A stretch of 64,000 nt of DNA. It comes from Streptomyces sp. ASQP_92 (GTDB lineage: Bacteria > Actinomycetota > Actinomycetes > Streptomycetales > Streptomycetaceae). Shown in pieces: positions 8,295-16,123 of the stretch. Within the stretch, counting starts at the first letter, position 1. Each line of letters starts with the position of its first letter. Where the stretch lies: assembly GCF_025399895.1 (NCBI RefSeq), contig NZ_JAODUA010000009.1:124001-188000 (forward strand), read 5' to 3'. The notes below the pieces were generated by a model that saw only the letters and a program-made list of their open reading frames with translations, searched no databases and had not been told where the DNA came from. A program made the position numbers and the translations under genes.

Positions 8295-8768
8295 TCAGCG
8301 CCCCTTCTCGTCGGTGGGGGCGGGGTCGGCGTAACCGGCGATGGAGGACCGGACGGCGTGGTCGGTGCCGCCCATCGTGCGGGCCACTTCGCGCAACTTC
8401 GGTTCCAGGGCGCCGCATTCGTCGCGTACGGCCGCGAGCCGTTCCTCCCACGACGTTAGTACGGTCCTGAGCACGGTGGCGCTCAGGAGGCCGGCGGTCC
8501 CCGTGTCGATGCCGGAGTGGGCCGTGGTCAGTCCGGACCTGGCCGTGTCGGTGTCGGTGCGCAGCGAGTGCGCGGCACCGGCGGCGTCGTTCCAGGGTTT
8601 GGGAGTGTGCTGGAGGTCGCCGCCACTCGGCGGGGCCGGGGCCGACGCCAGGTGCAGAGAAGGGGCCGGCGGCGGTCCCGCCTGGTCGAGCAGCCGCTGC
8701 CAGCTCTCCGGATATGCCGCAGTTCCCATGCCCCCAGGCCCCCGCTCCCCGTGCGGCGCGACACTCAT
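8295..8768 (-). CDS. WXG100/ESX-like helical protein
   Basis: 157 residues from the ATG at 8768 (GGGGGAC just upstream); an in-frame ATG at 8729 is the alternative. A Gly/Pro-rich N-terminus is followed by two long amphipathic helical segments. The second begins near a W (SWEERLAAVRDECGALEPKL), the pattern of WXG100-related proteins found next to DUF1023 hydrolases. It ends four bases before the hydrolase start. It probably partners with the helical N-terminal domain of that hydrolase. Secretion by a type VII system cannot be claimed because no Ess/Esx machinery is in view. Confidence 0.7.
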   Translation of the reverse strand: MSVAPHGERGPGGMGTAAYPESWQRLLDQAGPPPAPSLHLASAPAPPSGGDLQHTPKPWNDAAGAAHSLRTDTDTARSGLTTAHSGIDTGTAGLLSATVLRTVLTSWEERLAAVRDECGALEPKLREVARTMGGTDHAVRSSIAGYADPAPTDEKGR

Positions 8769-8989
8769 GTCCCCCGCGCCCTCGTTCCCCGTGCGACCTG
8801 TGCGCCGCCCGTACAAAGTTAGGCATGTGGATCTTGGGCCGGGCAAGTGCCCGCGGTGCGTCGGCCGAAAATGGCGTCGCGTCGCGTAGCAGGGGGCGTA
8901 CGGCCCGCGCAAGAGTGATCGGCCTTAAGGATCGGGCGGGATCGGGCGGGGAGGGGGCAGGGGCCCGGGCGCCCGGGGCGTGATGGCAC

Positions 8990-9025
8990 CTACGTCATCG
9001 GCTACGTCAACGGCTACGTCATCGG
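8990..9025. repeat. Three tandem 12-bp repeats
   Basis: CTACGTCATCGG, CTACGTCAACGG and CTACGTCATCGG follow each other directly. They lie in the 337-base gap between the murQ stop and the WXG-like gene start, about 220 bases upstream of the latter. The rest of the gap is G-rich with no coding signal. The units contain TACGTCA and could be protein-binding sites, but nothing else supports that. Confidence 0.75.
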
Positions 9026-9105
9026 CACGGCGGGCGCCGCCGAGCACGCCCCGAGAGGGGCACGGCCGCGGCGCCGACGTGGTCGAGAGAGCGGGCTGCG
9101 CCCGG

Positions 9106-10035
9106 TCAGAGGGCCGCGTGCAGGGCCGCGCGCAGATGGCCCTGGGAGTCGGCGAGGAGGCGGGCGGCCGTGGGGCCCTCCACGCCGGCCACGATGACCA
9201 GGATCGCGTTCTTCACCTCGCCGTCCGTGGCGGCCAGCGCGGCCTCGATCTCCGCGTCACCCGCCCCCGTGGCCAGTGCCACGATGCGGCGCGAGCGGGC
9301 GCGGAGCTTCTCGTTGGAGGCCCGTACGTCGACCATCAGGTTCCCGTAGGTCTTGCCCAGCCGGATCATCGTGATCGTCGAGATCATGTTGAGGACCAGC
9401 TTCTGGGCCGTGCCCGACTTCAGCCGCGTCGACCCCGTCAACAGCTCCGGGCCCACCACGACCTCGATGCCGTGCTCGGCCGCCGCCGCGAGCGCGCTGT
9501 CCGCGTTGCAGGACAGGCCGATCGTGAGGGCGCCGAGCCCCCGCGCGTGCTCGACCGCGCCGACCGCGTACGGGGTGCGGCCCGAGGCCGAGATGCCGAC
9601 GACGGTGTCGAGGGCGGTGAGGCGCAGTGCGTCCAGGTCCTCGGCCGCCAGGAGACGGGAGTCCTCGGCGCCCTCCACCGCCTTGACCATCGCGGAGGGG
9701 CCGCCCGCGATCAGGCCGACGACCTCGGAGGGGTCCGTGTTGAAGGTGGGCGGGCACTCGCTGGCGTCCAGGACGCCGAGCCGTCCGGCCGTGCCGGCGC
9801 CCGCGTAGATCAGCCGTCCGCCGCGGGCCATCCGGGCGGCCGTGGCGTCGATGGCCGCCGCGATCTCCGGGAGCCGCTCGGCCACCGCCGCCGGGACCGT
9901 GGCGTCCTCGCCGTTCATGATTCGTGCGATCTCGGCGGTCGGCAGCTGGTCGATCTCCGCGAGTTCGGGCCGGAACGCCTCGGTGGTGAGGGTGGCCAGC
10001 TCGGCGCGGAGCTCGGCGTAGTCCTGGGTGGTCAT
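9106..10035 (-). CDS. murQ: N-acetylmuramic acid 6-phosphate etherase
   Basis: 309 residues, the usual MurQ length. It cleaves the lactyl ether of MurNAc-6-P to give GlcNAc-6-P and D-lactate in peptidoglycan recycling. The single SIS domain carries RLIYAGAGTAGRLGVLDASECPPTF, and the catalytic glutamates of the family correspond to Glu93 (DASECPP) and Glu124 (VEGAEDS). GVSASGRTP-type sugar-phosphate binding is seen as VGISASGRTPY. ATG at 10035 is chosen over upstream starts because the longer frame only translates a GGTGCG hexamer repeat into Pro-Ala. It lies downstream of the RpiR-type gene on the same strand. Confidence 0.95.
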   Translation of the reverse strand: MTTQDYAELRAELATLTTEAFRPELAEIDQLPTAEIARIMNGEDATVPAAVAERLPEIAAAIDATAARMARGGRLIYAGAGTAGRLGVLDASECPPTFNTDPSEVVGLIAGGPSAMVKAVEGAEDSRLLAAEDLDALRLTALDTVVGISASGRTPYAVGAVEHARGLGALTIGLSCNADSALAAAAEHGIEVVVGPELLTGSTRLKSGTAQKLVLNMISTITMIRLGKTYGNLMVDVRASNEKLRARSRRIVALATGAGDAEIEAALAATDGEVKNAILVIVAGVEGPTAARLLADSQGHLRAALHAAL

Positions 10036-10069
10036 GGTGACGGCGGCTCTTTCTCTGCGGACGGCTCTG

Positions 10070-10117
10070 GCGGGTGCGGGTGCGGGTGCGGGTGCAGGTG
10101 CGGGTGCGGGTGCGGGG
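10070..10117. repeat. GGTGCG hexanucleotide tandem repeat
   Basis: About eight copies of GGGTGC/GGTGCG (one with an A) fill the short gap between the stop of the RpiR-type gene and the start of murQ. Copy number in such repeats often varies between strains, and it sets the distance between the two genes. Confidence 0.8.
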
Positions 10118-10129
10118 TTGGTGGTGGCT

Positions 10130-11047
10130 TCAGCGGGTTCGGGGGTTGCGGCGGTGGGCCAGGGCCTCGTACGAGGCGGCGAGGGCCGGGGCCGCGGTCT
10201 CGTAGGTGCGCTGGGCGACACCGATGAACAGGCAGTCCACGACGAGGAGTTGGCTCGTGCGGGACGACATCGCGGCCGGGCGCAGCTCGCTCTCGCGGGC
10301 CGCGGAGGTGGTCAGGACGTGATCGGCGTACTGCGAGACCGGGCCGTCCGGGCGGCCGGTGATCGCGATGGTGGTGGCGCCGTGGTCGAAGGCGACCCGC
10401 AGGGGCTCGATGACGTCGCCCGTCGAGCCGGAGTGGGTGATGGCGACCGCCGCGTCCCCCGAGCGCAGTTGCACGGCGTTGGTGACGGCCAGGTGCGGGT
10501 CGGTGTGGGCGTGGGCGATGAGACCGATGCGCAGCAGCTTCTGTGCCAGGTCCTGGCCGACCAGGGACGAGGCGCCGACGCCGTAGATGTCGATGCGCCG
10601 GGCGACCGCCAACGCGCCGACCGCGGCGCCCAGTTGGACGGTGTCGAGGGCGGCCGCGGTGTCGGCGAGGGTCTGCTGCTCGTCGTAGGCGAGCTTGGCG
10701 ACGACGTCCGCGATGGGGTCGTCCACGGCTATGTCCGCGGTGACGGCGGGGGCCCGGCCCGACTGCTGCTGGGCGGCCAGGCCCGCGAGCGCGAGGCGCA
10801 GGTCGCGGTAGCCGGGGTAGCCCAGGAGGCGGGCGGTGCGCACGACGGTGGCCTCGCTGGTGCCGGTGAGCTCGGCGAGACCGGTGACCGTGAGGGCCGC
10901 GCAGCCGGCCGGGTCACCGGCGACGGCTTCAGCGACCCGCTGCATGGAGCGCGTCATGGACGGCGCGAGCGTGCGCACCTTGGCCGCGAGGGCGGCCGGC
11001 GCGGGCGGGGCACCTCCACTGAAACTTTCCTTCACGTCATTGGTCAC
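10130..11047 (-). CDS. RpiR/MurR-family transcriptional regulator
   Basis: 305 residues from GTG at 11047. The N-terminal HTH_6 domain (about 25-100, with LTVTGLAELTGTSEATVVRTARLLG split across helix 2/3) precedes a C-terminal SIS phosphosugar-binding domain (about 130-270, IDIYGVGASSLVGQDLA and AITHSGSTGD). It probably senses MurNAc-6-P or a related sugar phosphate and controls murQ, which follows it on the same strand. A GAAA-N5-TTTC inverted repeat abuts its start codon, which fits autoregulation. The frame stays open far upstream, but that stretch is the shadow of the divergent gene. Confidence 0.9.
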   Translation of the reverse strand: MTNDVKESFSGGAPPAPAALAAKVRTLAPSMTRSMQRVAEAVAGDPAGCAALTVTGLAELTGTSEATVVRTARLLGYPGYRDLRLALAGLAAQQQSGRAPAVTADIAVDDPIADVVAKLAYDEQQTLADTAAALDTVQLGAAVGALAVARRIDIYGVGASSLVGQDLAQKLLRIGLIAHAHTDPHLAVTNAVQLRSGDAAVAITHSGSTGDVIEPLRVAFDHGATTIAITGRPDGPVSQYADHVLTTSAARESELRPAAMSSRTSQLLVVDCLFIGVAQRTYETAAPALAASYEALAHRRNPRTR

Positions 11048-11051
11048 CTCT

Positions 11052-11064
11052 GAAAGATATTTTC
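11052..11064. promoter_or_regulatory. Candidate RpiR operator
   Basis: GAAAGATATTTTC is an inverted repeat GAAA-N5-TTTC, the half-site type used by RpiR-family regulators. It ends five bases before the regulator's GTG and sits between it and the divergent gene at 11144. It could serve as operator for both directions. Confidence 0.5.
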
Positions 11065-11143
11065 GGGTCCGGGGTGCGGTCAACCCCCTCGGTGCGCCCG
11101 CCGGACCCGGTCGCCCGGTGACGGTGGTGCGGCTGGGGTGACA

Positions 11144-11557
11144 ATGGAGGGCATGGACGACGTACAACCCATACAACCCCTCGAACAAGCCCTGCACGCC
11201 GCCCGCGCCCTGGTCCTCGCCGATCTCGCGGCGCGCGACGTGGCGCACGCGGACGTCGTCTCGATGGTTGAGGACGCGGTCACCCACCGGCGCTGGTGGG
11301 TGGAGCAGTGGCCGGAGGGCACGGAGTACGTCGCCGGCCTGGTCGCGCAGGACGTCCAGGACGCGCTCCTCGAGCGGTACGGACGCTGGCCGCTGTGCCC
11401 GGTGTGCGACGGCGGCGAGCCGCACGCGCTCGACGTGGAGCCGGAGCTCGGACCCGACCCGCACTGGGTGTGCGGCAAGGCGGGCGTGGTGGTGTCCCGC
11501 GTCGGTGGTCTCGGCGGGCTCGGCGCACCCGGCGGACCCGGTGGGTCGGGCGGATGA
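11144..11557 (+). CDS. Conserved hypothetical with C-x-x-C motif
   Basis: 137 residues from ATG at 11144; ATG at 11153 is equally possible, with GGAGG too close. The N-terminal half is helical and has a WWVEQWPEG segment. The C-terminal part has CPVC and later HWVC spaced like a zinc knuckle, followed by a Gly-rich tail. I do not recognise a function. It overlaps the DUF4031 gene by four bases (ATGA), so the pair is an operon. It diverges from the murR-like gene. Confidence 0.8.
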   Translation: MEGMDDVQPIQPLEQALHAARALVLADLAARDVAHADVVSMVEDAVTHRRWWVEQWPEGTEYVAGLVAQDVQDALLERYGRWPLCPVCDGGEPHALDVEPELGPDPHWVCGKAGVVVSRVGGLGGLGAPGGPGGSGG

Positions 11558-11820
11558 CCCTCTACATCGACCCGCCGACCTGGCCGGGACACGGCCGGAT
11601 GTGGTCGCACCTGGTCAGCGATGTGTCGTACGAGGAGCTGCACACGTTCGCCGCGTCCATCGGCTGCCCTCGGCGTGCCTTCGAACGTGATCACTACGAC
11701 GTGCCGTCCCACCGGTACGCGGACGCGGTGCGGGCGGGCGCGGTGGAGATCGGCTCGAAGGAGCTGGTACGCCGTCTGACGGAGGCGGGACTCAGACGCC
11801 CGAAGGGGCGACCGGCCTGA
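11554..11820 (+). CDS. DUF4031 domain protein
   Basis: 88 residues covering the whole DUF4031 family length. Typical features are the opening TLYIDPPTWPGHGRMWSHL, the HTFAA-IG block and the FERDHYDVP motif. The biochemical role is unknown. The start ATG overlaps the upstream stop in ATGA, giving translational coupling. The last codons are already part of a 42-bp imperfect tandem duplication that continues into the intergenic space. Confidence 0.88.
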   Translation: MTLYIDPPTWPGHGRMWSHLVSDVSYEELHTFAASIGCPRRAFERDHYDVPSHRYADAVRAGAVEIGSKELVRRLTEAGLRRPKGRPA

Positions 11821-11881
11821 GCCCGGGTGCGGCCGGTCTGAGCCGGGGGGCGACCGGCCTGAGCCCAGGTGCGGCCGGATC
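11808..11881. repeat. 42-bp imperfect tandem duplication across a stop codon
   Basis: The stretch beginning GCGACCGGCCTGAGCCC at 11808 recurs at 11850 with one or two changes. The first copy includes the end and stop codon of the DUF4031 gene. The 366-base gap from 11821 to 12186 holds this repeat, then the csp leader. Confidence 0.65.
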
Positions 11882-12069
11882 GGCCGCGTGGGCCCCCGGC
11901 CCGGTCGTGGGGCCCGCCCGCCCGTGCCGTCACCCGTCCCGCCGTCCTTTCTGCGCCGGACGGAGGACTCCGGGGGCCGGAACTTGTCCCCGGTTCGGCT
12001 GCGGCCCGTAGCCAGACGACTGCGGATCGGCTAACTTCCTTGCCAGTAGTCGTGGTTCCGAAGTCTCAG

Positions 12070-12108
12070 CGCCCGCGGTTTACGCCGTGGGCGTTTGCTG
12101 TGCAGCAA
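12070..12108 (+). promoter_or_regulatory. Two stacked hairpins in the csp leader
   Basis: CGCCCGCGG (12070-12078) pairs with CCGTGGGCG (12085-12093), nine pairs with one G-U, loop TTTACG. Immediately after, TTGCTG (12095-12100) pairs with CAGCAA (12103-12108). They lie about 80 bases before the cspA start. They could be a temperature- or RNA-binding-responsive leader structure, or an upstream terminator with a short T-run. Confidence 0.5.
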
Positions 12109-12186
12109 TGTCCGAGGACCAGGGCGATCACCTCACCCAGGGGTACTGACAAGCCAGTACCCCGCGATCCTCGACAGGGGAAACAC

Positions 12187-12390
12187 ATGGCAACCGGCAC
12201 CGTGAAGTGGTTCAACGCCGAAAAGGGCTTCGGCTTCATCGCGCAGGACGGCGGCGGCCCGGACGTTTTCGTCCACTACTCCGCGATCAACTCCACCGGC
12301 TTCCGCGAGCTCCAGGAGAACCAGCAGGTCAACTTCGACGTCACCCAGGGTCCCAAGGGCCCGCAGGCGGAGAACGTCACCCCCGCCTAG
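12187..12390 (+). CDS. Cold-shock protein, CspA family
   Basis: 67 residues, one cold-shock domain. RNP-1 (KGFGFI) and RNP-2 (VFVHY) are intact, and TGTVKWFN at the start and GPQAENV at the end match the standard family. It binds single-stranded RNA/DNA as an RNA chaperone. AGGGG lies about nine bases before the ATG. It is monocistronic with a strong terminator downstream and a structured leader. A second, longer csp-type protein is at 39.3 kb. Confidence 0.96.
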   Translation: MATGTVKWFNAEKGFGFIAQDGGGPDVFVHYSAINSTGFRELQENQQVNFDVTQGPKGPQAENVTPA

Positions 12391-12442
12391 TCGGTGACTC
12401 GCTGATTCGATGACCCCGGCTCCGGCCGGGGGAACGACACGG

Positions 12443-12479
12443 ACGCCCCGCACCCGAGGAATGGGTGCGGGGCGTTTTG
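12443..12479 (+). terminator. Rho-independent terminator of cspA
   Basis: Perfect 13-bp stem ACGCCCCGCACCC (12443-12455) with its complement at 12463-12475, a seven-base loop and a TTTTG tail. It separates cspA from the convergent MFS gene. Confidence 0.9.
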
Positions 12480-12545
12480 TCGGTGGGCCGGGCCGGGCCG
12501 GGCCCGCAGGCCGGTTCGCGTGCGGGTCAGGCCTCCACGTGCGGC

Positions 12546-13751
12546 TCAGGCCTCCACGCAGGCCGCCGCGGGCGCCCGCTCCGCCGAGCGGGCCACCACG
12601 CGGGACTGCGAGCGGTGCAGGCGCAGGGAGGCGGTGACCAGGACGAGGGCCAGGACCGTCATCGCGGCGCCCGCCCAGGCCGTGGCGGCGAAGCCCAGGT
12701 TGGCGCTGATCACCAGGCCGCCGAGCCAGGGGCCCGCGGTGTTGCCCAGGTTGAACGAGGACGTCGTGGTCGCGCCGGCCAGCGTCGGGGCCGCGCCGCC
12801 CACGTTGAACATCCGGGCGTTGAGCGCCGGGGCGGTGAAGAACGCCGACAGGCCGATCAGGAACGACAGGGTGACCGCGACGGCGGGCGTCGAGGCGAAC
12901 AGGGCCAGCGCGACCAGGAACACCGTCGAGGCGGTGATGCCGCTGAGCAGCACGCCGAACAGGTGCGCGTCGGCGACCCGGCCGCCGATCGTCGTACCGA
13001 TGAGCGCGCCCACCCCGAACAGGCCGAGCACGGCCGGGACCCAGCCCGCGTCGACGTGCGCCACGTCCGTCAGGAGCGGCTTGAGGTAGCTGAACGCGCA
13101 GAACACGCCGCCCGCGGCGAGCGCCGTGACGGCCACCGAGAACAGCACCTGCGGGTCGCGGTAGATCCGCAGCTCCTGCCTGAGCCGGGGCTTGTCGGCG
13201 GGCAGCGGGATGCGCGGGATACGGGTCAGGATGCCGACCAGGGCGATCGCGGAGGCGGCGCCGACCGCCCAGAACGCCGAGCGCCAGCCCAGGCCGTCAC
13301 CGAGCAGCGCGCCCAGCGGCACGCCCAGGACGTTCGCGATGGACAGGCCGCCGATCATGACGGCCATCGCGCGGGCCCGCGCGTTCACCGGCACCATCGC
13401 GATGGCGACCGCGGCGCCGACCGCCCAGAACCCGGCGCAGGCCAGCGCGGACACGATCCGGGAGGCGAAGAGCAGGGCGTAGTTCGGGGCGAGCGCGCCG
13501 GCGACCTGGCCGAGGCCGAACACCGTGATCAGCGCGATCAGGGTGGTGCGGCGGGGCGGCCGCAGCGTGGCCACCGCGAGCAGTGGCGCGCCCACGACCA
13601 TGCCGATGGCGAAGGCAGAGATCAGCAGGCCGGCCCGGGGGATCGACACGTTCATGTCGTCCGCGATGGCCGGGAGCAGCCCGGTGAGCATGAACTCGCT
13701 CGTGCCGAGCGCGAAGACGGACAGGCCGAGGATGTAGACGGCGAGCGGCAT
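12546..13751 (-). CDS. MFS efflux transporter, Cmx/CmrA-like
   Basis: 401 residues, 12 predicted membrane helices. The opening LAVYILGLSVFALGTSEFMLTGLLP and the RPPRRTTLIALI loop after helix 2 (MFS motif A region) match the Cmx/CmrA chloramphenicol-efflux group of drug:H+ antiporters (DHA1). The actual substrate in this strain is unknown; this subfamily label does not prove chloramphenicol export. ATG at 13751 has AAGGGG upstream. The open frame continues upstream only as Pro-Thr repeats from a GT-rich DNA tract, so I exclude it. Confidence 0.88.
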   Translation of the reverse strand: MPLAVYILGLSVFALGTSEFMLTGLLPAIADDMNVSIPRAGLLISAFAIGMVVGAPLLAVATLRPPRRTTLIALITVFGLGQVAGALAPNYALLFASRIVSALACAGFWAVGAAVAIAMVPVNARARAMAVMIGGLSIANVLGVPLGALLGDGLGWRSAFWAVGAASAIALVGILTRIPRIPLPADKPRLRQELRIYRDPQVLFSVAVTALAAGGVFCAFSYLKPLLTDVAHVDAGWVPAVLGLFGVGALIGTTIGGRVADAHLFGVLLSGITASTVFLVALALFASTPAVAVTLSFLIGLSAFFTAPALNARMFNVGGAAPTLAGATTTSSFNLGNTAGPWLGGLVISANLGFAATAWAGAAMTVLALVLVTASLRLHRSQSRVVARSAERAPAAACVEA

Positions 13752-13854
13752 GCGGGCCCCTTGGGCGGGGGGCGTGGGGGTGGGGGTGGGTGCGGGCACG
13801 GGCGTGGGTATGGGCTCGGCGGGCATACCGGTTCCCAACGCCGGCCGCCCCGTC

Positions 13855-14210
13855 CACATTCCCCGGGGCTCCGCCCCAGACCCCGTTCGCGCCATGCCCG
13901 CGCCGGCCGGCATCAGTCCTGCCGGGGGCGCGGGGAACTGCGCGAGACGCGGGCACGGTCCGCGGACGAAAGGACCTGGGGCTCTGCCCCAGACCCCGTT
14001 CGCGCCTTAAGGGCGCTCGTCCTCAATCGCCGGACGGGCTGGGGTGGCCTCTGCTGCCGGCATCGAGTAGTTACAGGCTGAGGTGGCCTGTGCGGGCCGG
14101 CATCGAGCAGTCACGGGCTGAGGTGGCCCGTGCGGGTCGGCATCGAGTGGTTAGGGGCGCGGGGAACTGCGCGAAAAGCGAGCACGGTCTGCACGCAAGG
14201 GCGGGGTTTT
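13855..14210. repeat. Composite intergenic repeat array 1 (reverse polarity)
   Basis: Fills the gap between the MFS start and the GNAT stop. It contains hairpins of the CTGGGGC-TCC-GCCCCAG type (about 13862, 13972), the GCGAACGGGGTC-type module with GCGCTCGTCCTCAA, and two reverse copies of the CGCAGTTCCCCGCGCC module (about 13925, 14155). A 48-bp tandem copy of GGCTGAGGTGGCC...GGCATCGAG lies between them. No gene is seen here. Confidence 0.85.
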
Positions 14211-14238
14211 CGGGGCGGGCCCCGGAGGGCATCCGCGT

Positions 14239-14763
14239 TCAGGCCCGGCCCCGCTCGAAGAGGTACTGGAACGGCCGACACCCGATCGTGCGTGGGGTGT
14301 CGCCGACGCGCGTGAAACCCGCTCGGTTCAGGACGCGTTGGGACGCCGTGTTGTCCTCGTCCGTCGTCGCGTACACCGTCTCCACGCCGGGCTGCGCCAG
14401 CGCCCAGGCGGTCAGCGCGGCCAGGGACTCCGTGGCGTACCCCTGGCCGCGTGCGGACTCCGCGAGGTCGTAGCCGATCTCGACGCGGCCGTCCTCGGGC
14501 GGCCCGTGGAAGCCGATGCCGCCGATCGCCCGGCCGTCCTCGGCGCGGACCATGACGTACGCGCCCCAGCCCGTGCGGTGGCGGCCGGTCTCGATGCCCG
14601 CGAGCATCTTCGCGGCGGCGAAGCGGCTGCCCTCGTGGGGACCGCCGGGCGCCCACTCCCAGCCGCCGGAGCCGCCGTCCTGGAGTTCCGCGGCCGAGGC
14701 GCGGGTCAGCTCGAAGAGGGCGATGCGATCGGCCTGGACTGTCACGGGGAGCACGCGGGACAC
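14239..14763 (-). CDS. GNAT-family N-acetyltransferase
   Basis: 174 residues. RimJ/RimL-like GNAT fold: the acetyl-CoA loop is visible as ESARGQGYATES, preceded by VEIGYDL and followed by VYATTDEDNTASQRVLNRAGF, the classic motif A/B order. It transfers an acetyl group from acetyl-CoA to an amine; the acceptor cannot be predicted. GTG at 14763 has AAGG just upstream. It is followed by a repeat array and not linked to an operon. Confidence 0.88.
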   Translation of the reverse strand: MSRVLPVTVQADRIALFELTRASAAELQDGGSGGWEWAPGGPHEGSRFAAAKMLAGIETGRHRTGWGAYVMVRAEDGRAIGGIGFHGPPEDGRVEIGYDLAESARGQGYATESLAALTAWALAQPGVETVYATTDEDNTASQRVLNRAGFTRVGDTPRTIGCRPFQYLFERGRA

Positions 14764-14800
14764 CTGCCTTGTGTCGGGGCGAGCGGTGGGCTCGGCCCGA

Positions 14801-15448
14801 TTATGCGGTGAGCAGGGTCAGTTCCGCCTCGAGATTCTCCCGGGCCGGTCCCTCCCATTCGCGTACCCCGTGCGGAGTGCGGAACAGGGCGGGCAGCGCG
14901 AGCAGTTGGGCCAGCACCTCGCCGCGGCCGGCGCGGAACGCCTCGTCCGGCACGAAGGCGTACTCCTCGCGTACGGCGGCGGCGTACGCGGCGTACGCGT
15001 CCGGGGCGGCGGCGAGGATCGCGAGGTCGGCGTCGCACAGCACGGCGCCGTTCGCGTCGCCCTCCTCGGGCGCGTGGGTGACGGTGAGGCGCACCAAGCG
15101 GGCGACCTCGGCCGTGTCCTCGGGGCTCAACCCGGCCTCCGGCAGGGCCCGTTCGGCGAGCCGCGCCGAGCGCTCCTCGTTCTCGGAGCGGTCCGGAAGG
15201 TACACGGCGTCGTGGAACCACGCGGCCAGGCGTACGAGGTCGGGCTGGTCGGCGTAGCGCTCCAGTACGTCGATGTGGTCCAGGACCGCGGTGAGGTGGG
15301 CGGTGTCGTGGTAGCGGCGCTGCGGTTCCGCCCAGCGGGCGAGCAGGTTCTCCCCGTAGGGGGCGGGGTCCACGGGGCTGTCCGCGGCGGAGCGGGTCGC
15401 GAGGATCGTTCGGTGCCAGCGGAGGCGGAGGTCGTCGGGGTGGGGCAT
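14801..15448 (-). CDS. HD-domain metal-dependent hydrolase
   Basis: 215 residues. Predicted HD superfamily phosphohydrolase: H47 in RRYHDTAHL, H79-D80 in AAWFHDAVY, then TVTHAP and a later CDADLAILA Asp give the H...HD...D metal site. Members of this compact group are annotated only generally; the substrate is unknown. The start ATG (15448) follows a -10-like TACCCT by seven bases and lacks an SD, so leaderless translation is likely. Confidence 0.85.
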   Translation of the reverse strand: MPHPDDLRLRWHRTILATRSAADSPVDPAPYGENLLARWAEPQRRYHDTAHLTAVLDHIDVLERYADQPDLVRLAAWFHDAVYLPDRSENEERSARLAERALPEAGLSPEDTAEVARLVRLTVTHAPEEGDANGAVLCDADLAILAAAPDAYAAYAAAVREEYAFVPDEAFRAGRGEVLAQLLALPALFRTPHGVREWEGPARENLEAELTLLTA

Positions 15449-15461
15449 GCGGCCGAGGGTA
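15449..15461 (-). promoter_or_regulatory. Predicted leaderless promoter (-10) of the HD gene
   Basis: On the minus strand TACCCT is followed by CGGCCGC and the ATG. The same TACCCT-N7-ATG arrangement occurs before the FUSC gene at 63348. Confidence 0.45.
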
Positions 15462-15537
15462 GCGGGGTGGGGGTCTGAACGGGGGCCCTCCGGGGGCCGC
15501 CCTGCGCCCCCGGGCCCCTGCGCCCCGCGTCCCGCGT

Positions 15538-16035
15538 CCCGTGCGGACCGTGCTCGCGTCTCGCGCAGTTCCTCGCGCCCCCAACCCCTCTCGATCCTGC
15601 GGACCGTGCCCGCGTCTCGCGCAGTTCCCCGCGCCCCTAAAAACCCGTCTTCGTCTGCGGGTCGTGCTTGCTTCTCGCGCAGTTCCTCGCGCCCCTAAAA
15701 ACCCGTCTTCGTCTGCGGGTCGTGCTTGCTTCTCGCGCAGTTCCCCGCGCCCCTAAAAACCCGTCTTCGTCTGCGGACCGTGCTCGCGTCTCGCGCAGTT
15801 CCCCGCGCCCCTGGCAGGACTGATGCCGGGCAGCACAGGCCACCTCAGCCTGTAACTACTCGGTGCGGGCCAGCAGAGGCCACCTCAGCCCGTCCGGCGT
15901 TTGAGGACGAGCGCCCTTAAGGCGCGAACGGGGTCTGGGGCGGAGCCCCAGGAGGGGCGGAACCAGCCAACCCCGGTGCACGGGCGGGTGGGTGGGCAAA
16001 GGTGCTCGGGGTCTGGGGCGGAGCCCCAGGGGGCC
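15538..16035. repeat. Composite intergenic repeat array 2 (forward polarity)
   Basis: Five tandem units of about 60 bp, each containing TCGCGCAGTTCCCCGCGCCCC (or a one-base variant), at about 15551, 15608, 15668, 15727 and 15785. They are followed by the CGGCGTTTGAGGACGAGCGC module and two GGGGCGGAGCCCC hairpins separated by GGGCGGGTGGGTGGGC. It ends just before the ECF41 promoter. Confidence 0.9.
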
Positions 16036-16050
16036 CGGAGGGGCGCCCTC

Positions 16051-16077
16051 TGTCACATCGGAGCGCCCGTGGGCGTC
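16051..16077 (+). promoter_or_regulatory. ECF41-type promoter
   Basis: TGTCACA (16051-16057), 16 bases, CGTC (16074-16077). This is exactly the motif reported for ECF41 sigma factors, and it lies 46 bases upstream of an ECF41 gene, pointing to autoregulation. Confidence 0.75.
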
Positions 16078-16123
16078 AGCGCGGTGACGGAGCTGGTGGA
16101 ACCGGTGTGAGGAGACGTGGGAG

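Noticed and set aside
10036..10221. N-terminal extension of MurQ
   Set aside because: It translates the GGTGCG repeat as Pro-Ala and adds 62 residues unlike any MurQ; ATG 10035 gives the family length.
12465..14081. 538-codon plus-strand open frame over the Cmx-like gene
   Set aside because: Shadow frame with random Arg/Gly/Gln-rich sequence; it also runs through a repeat array.
15538..15800. Possible CRISPR array (60-bp periodic repeats)
   Set aside because: Repeat portion is longer than the spacers, spacers are themselves similar, modules occur dispersed in nine places, and there are no cas genes.
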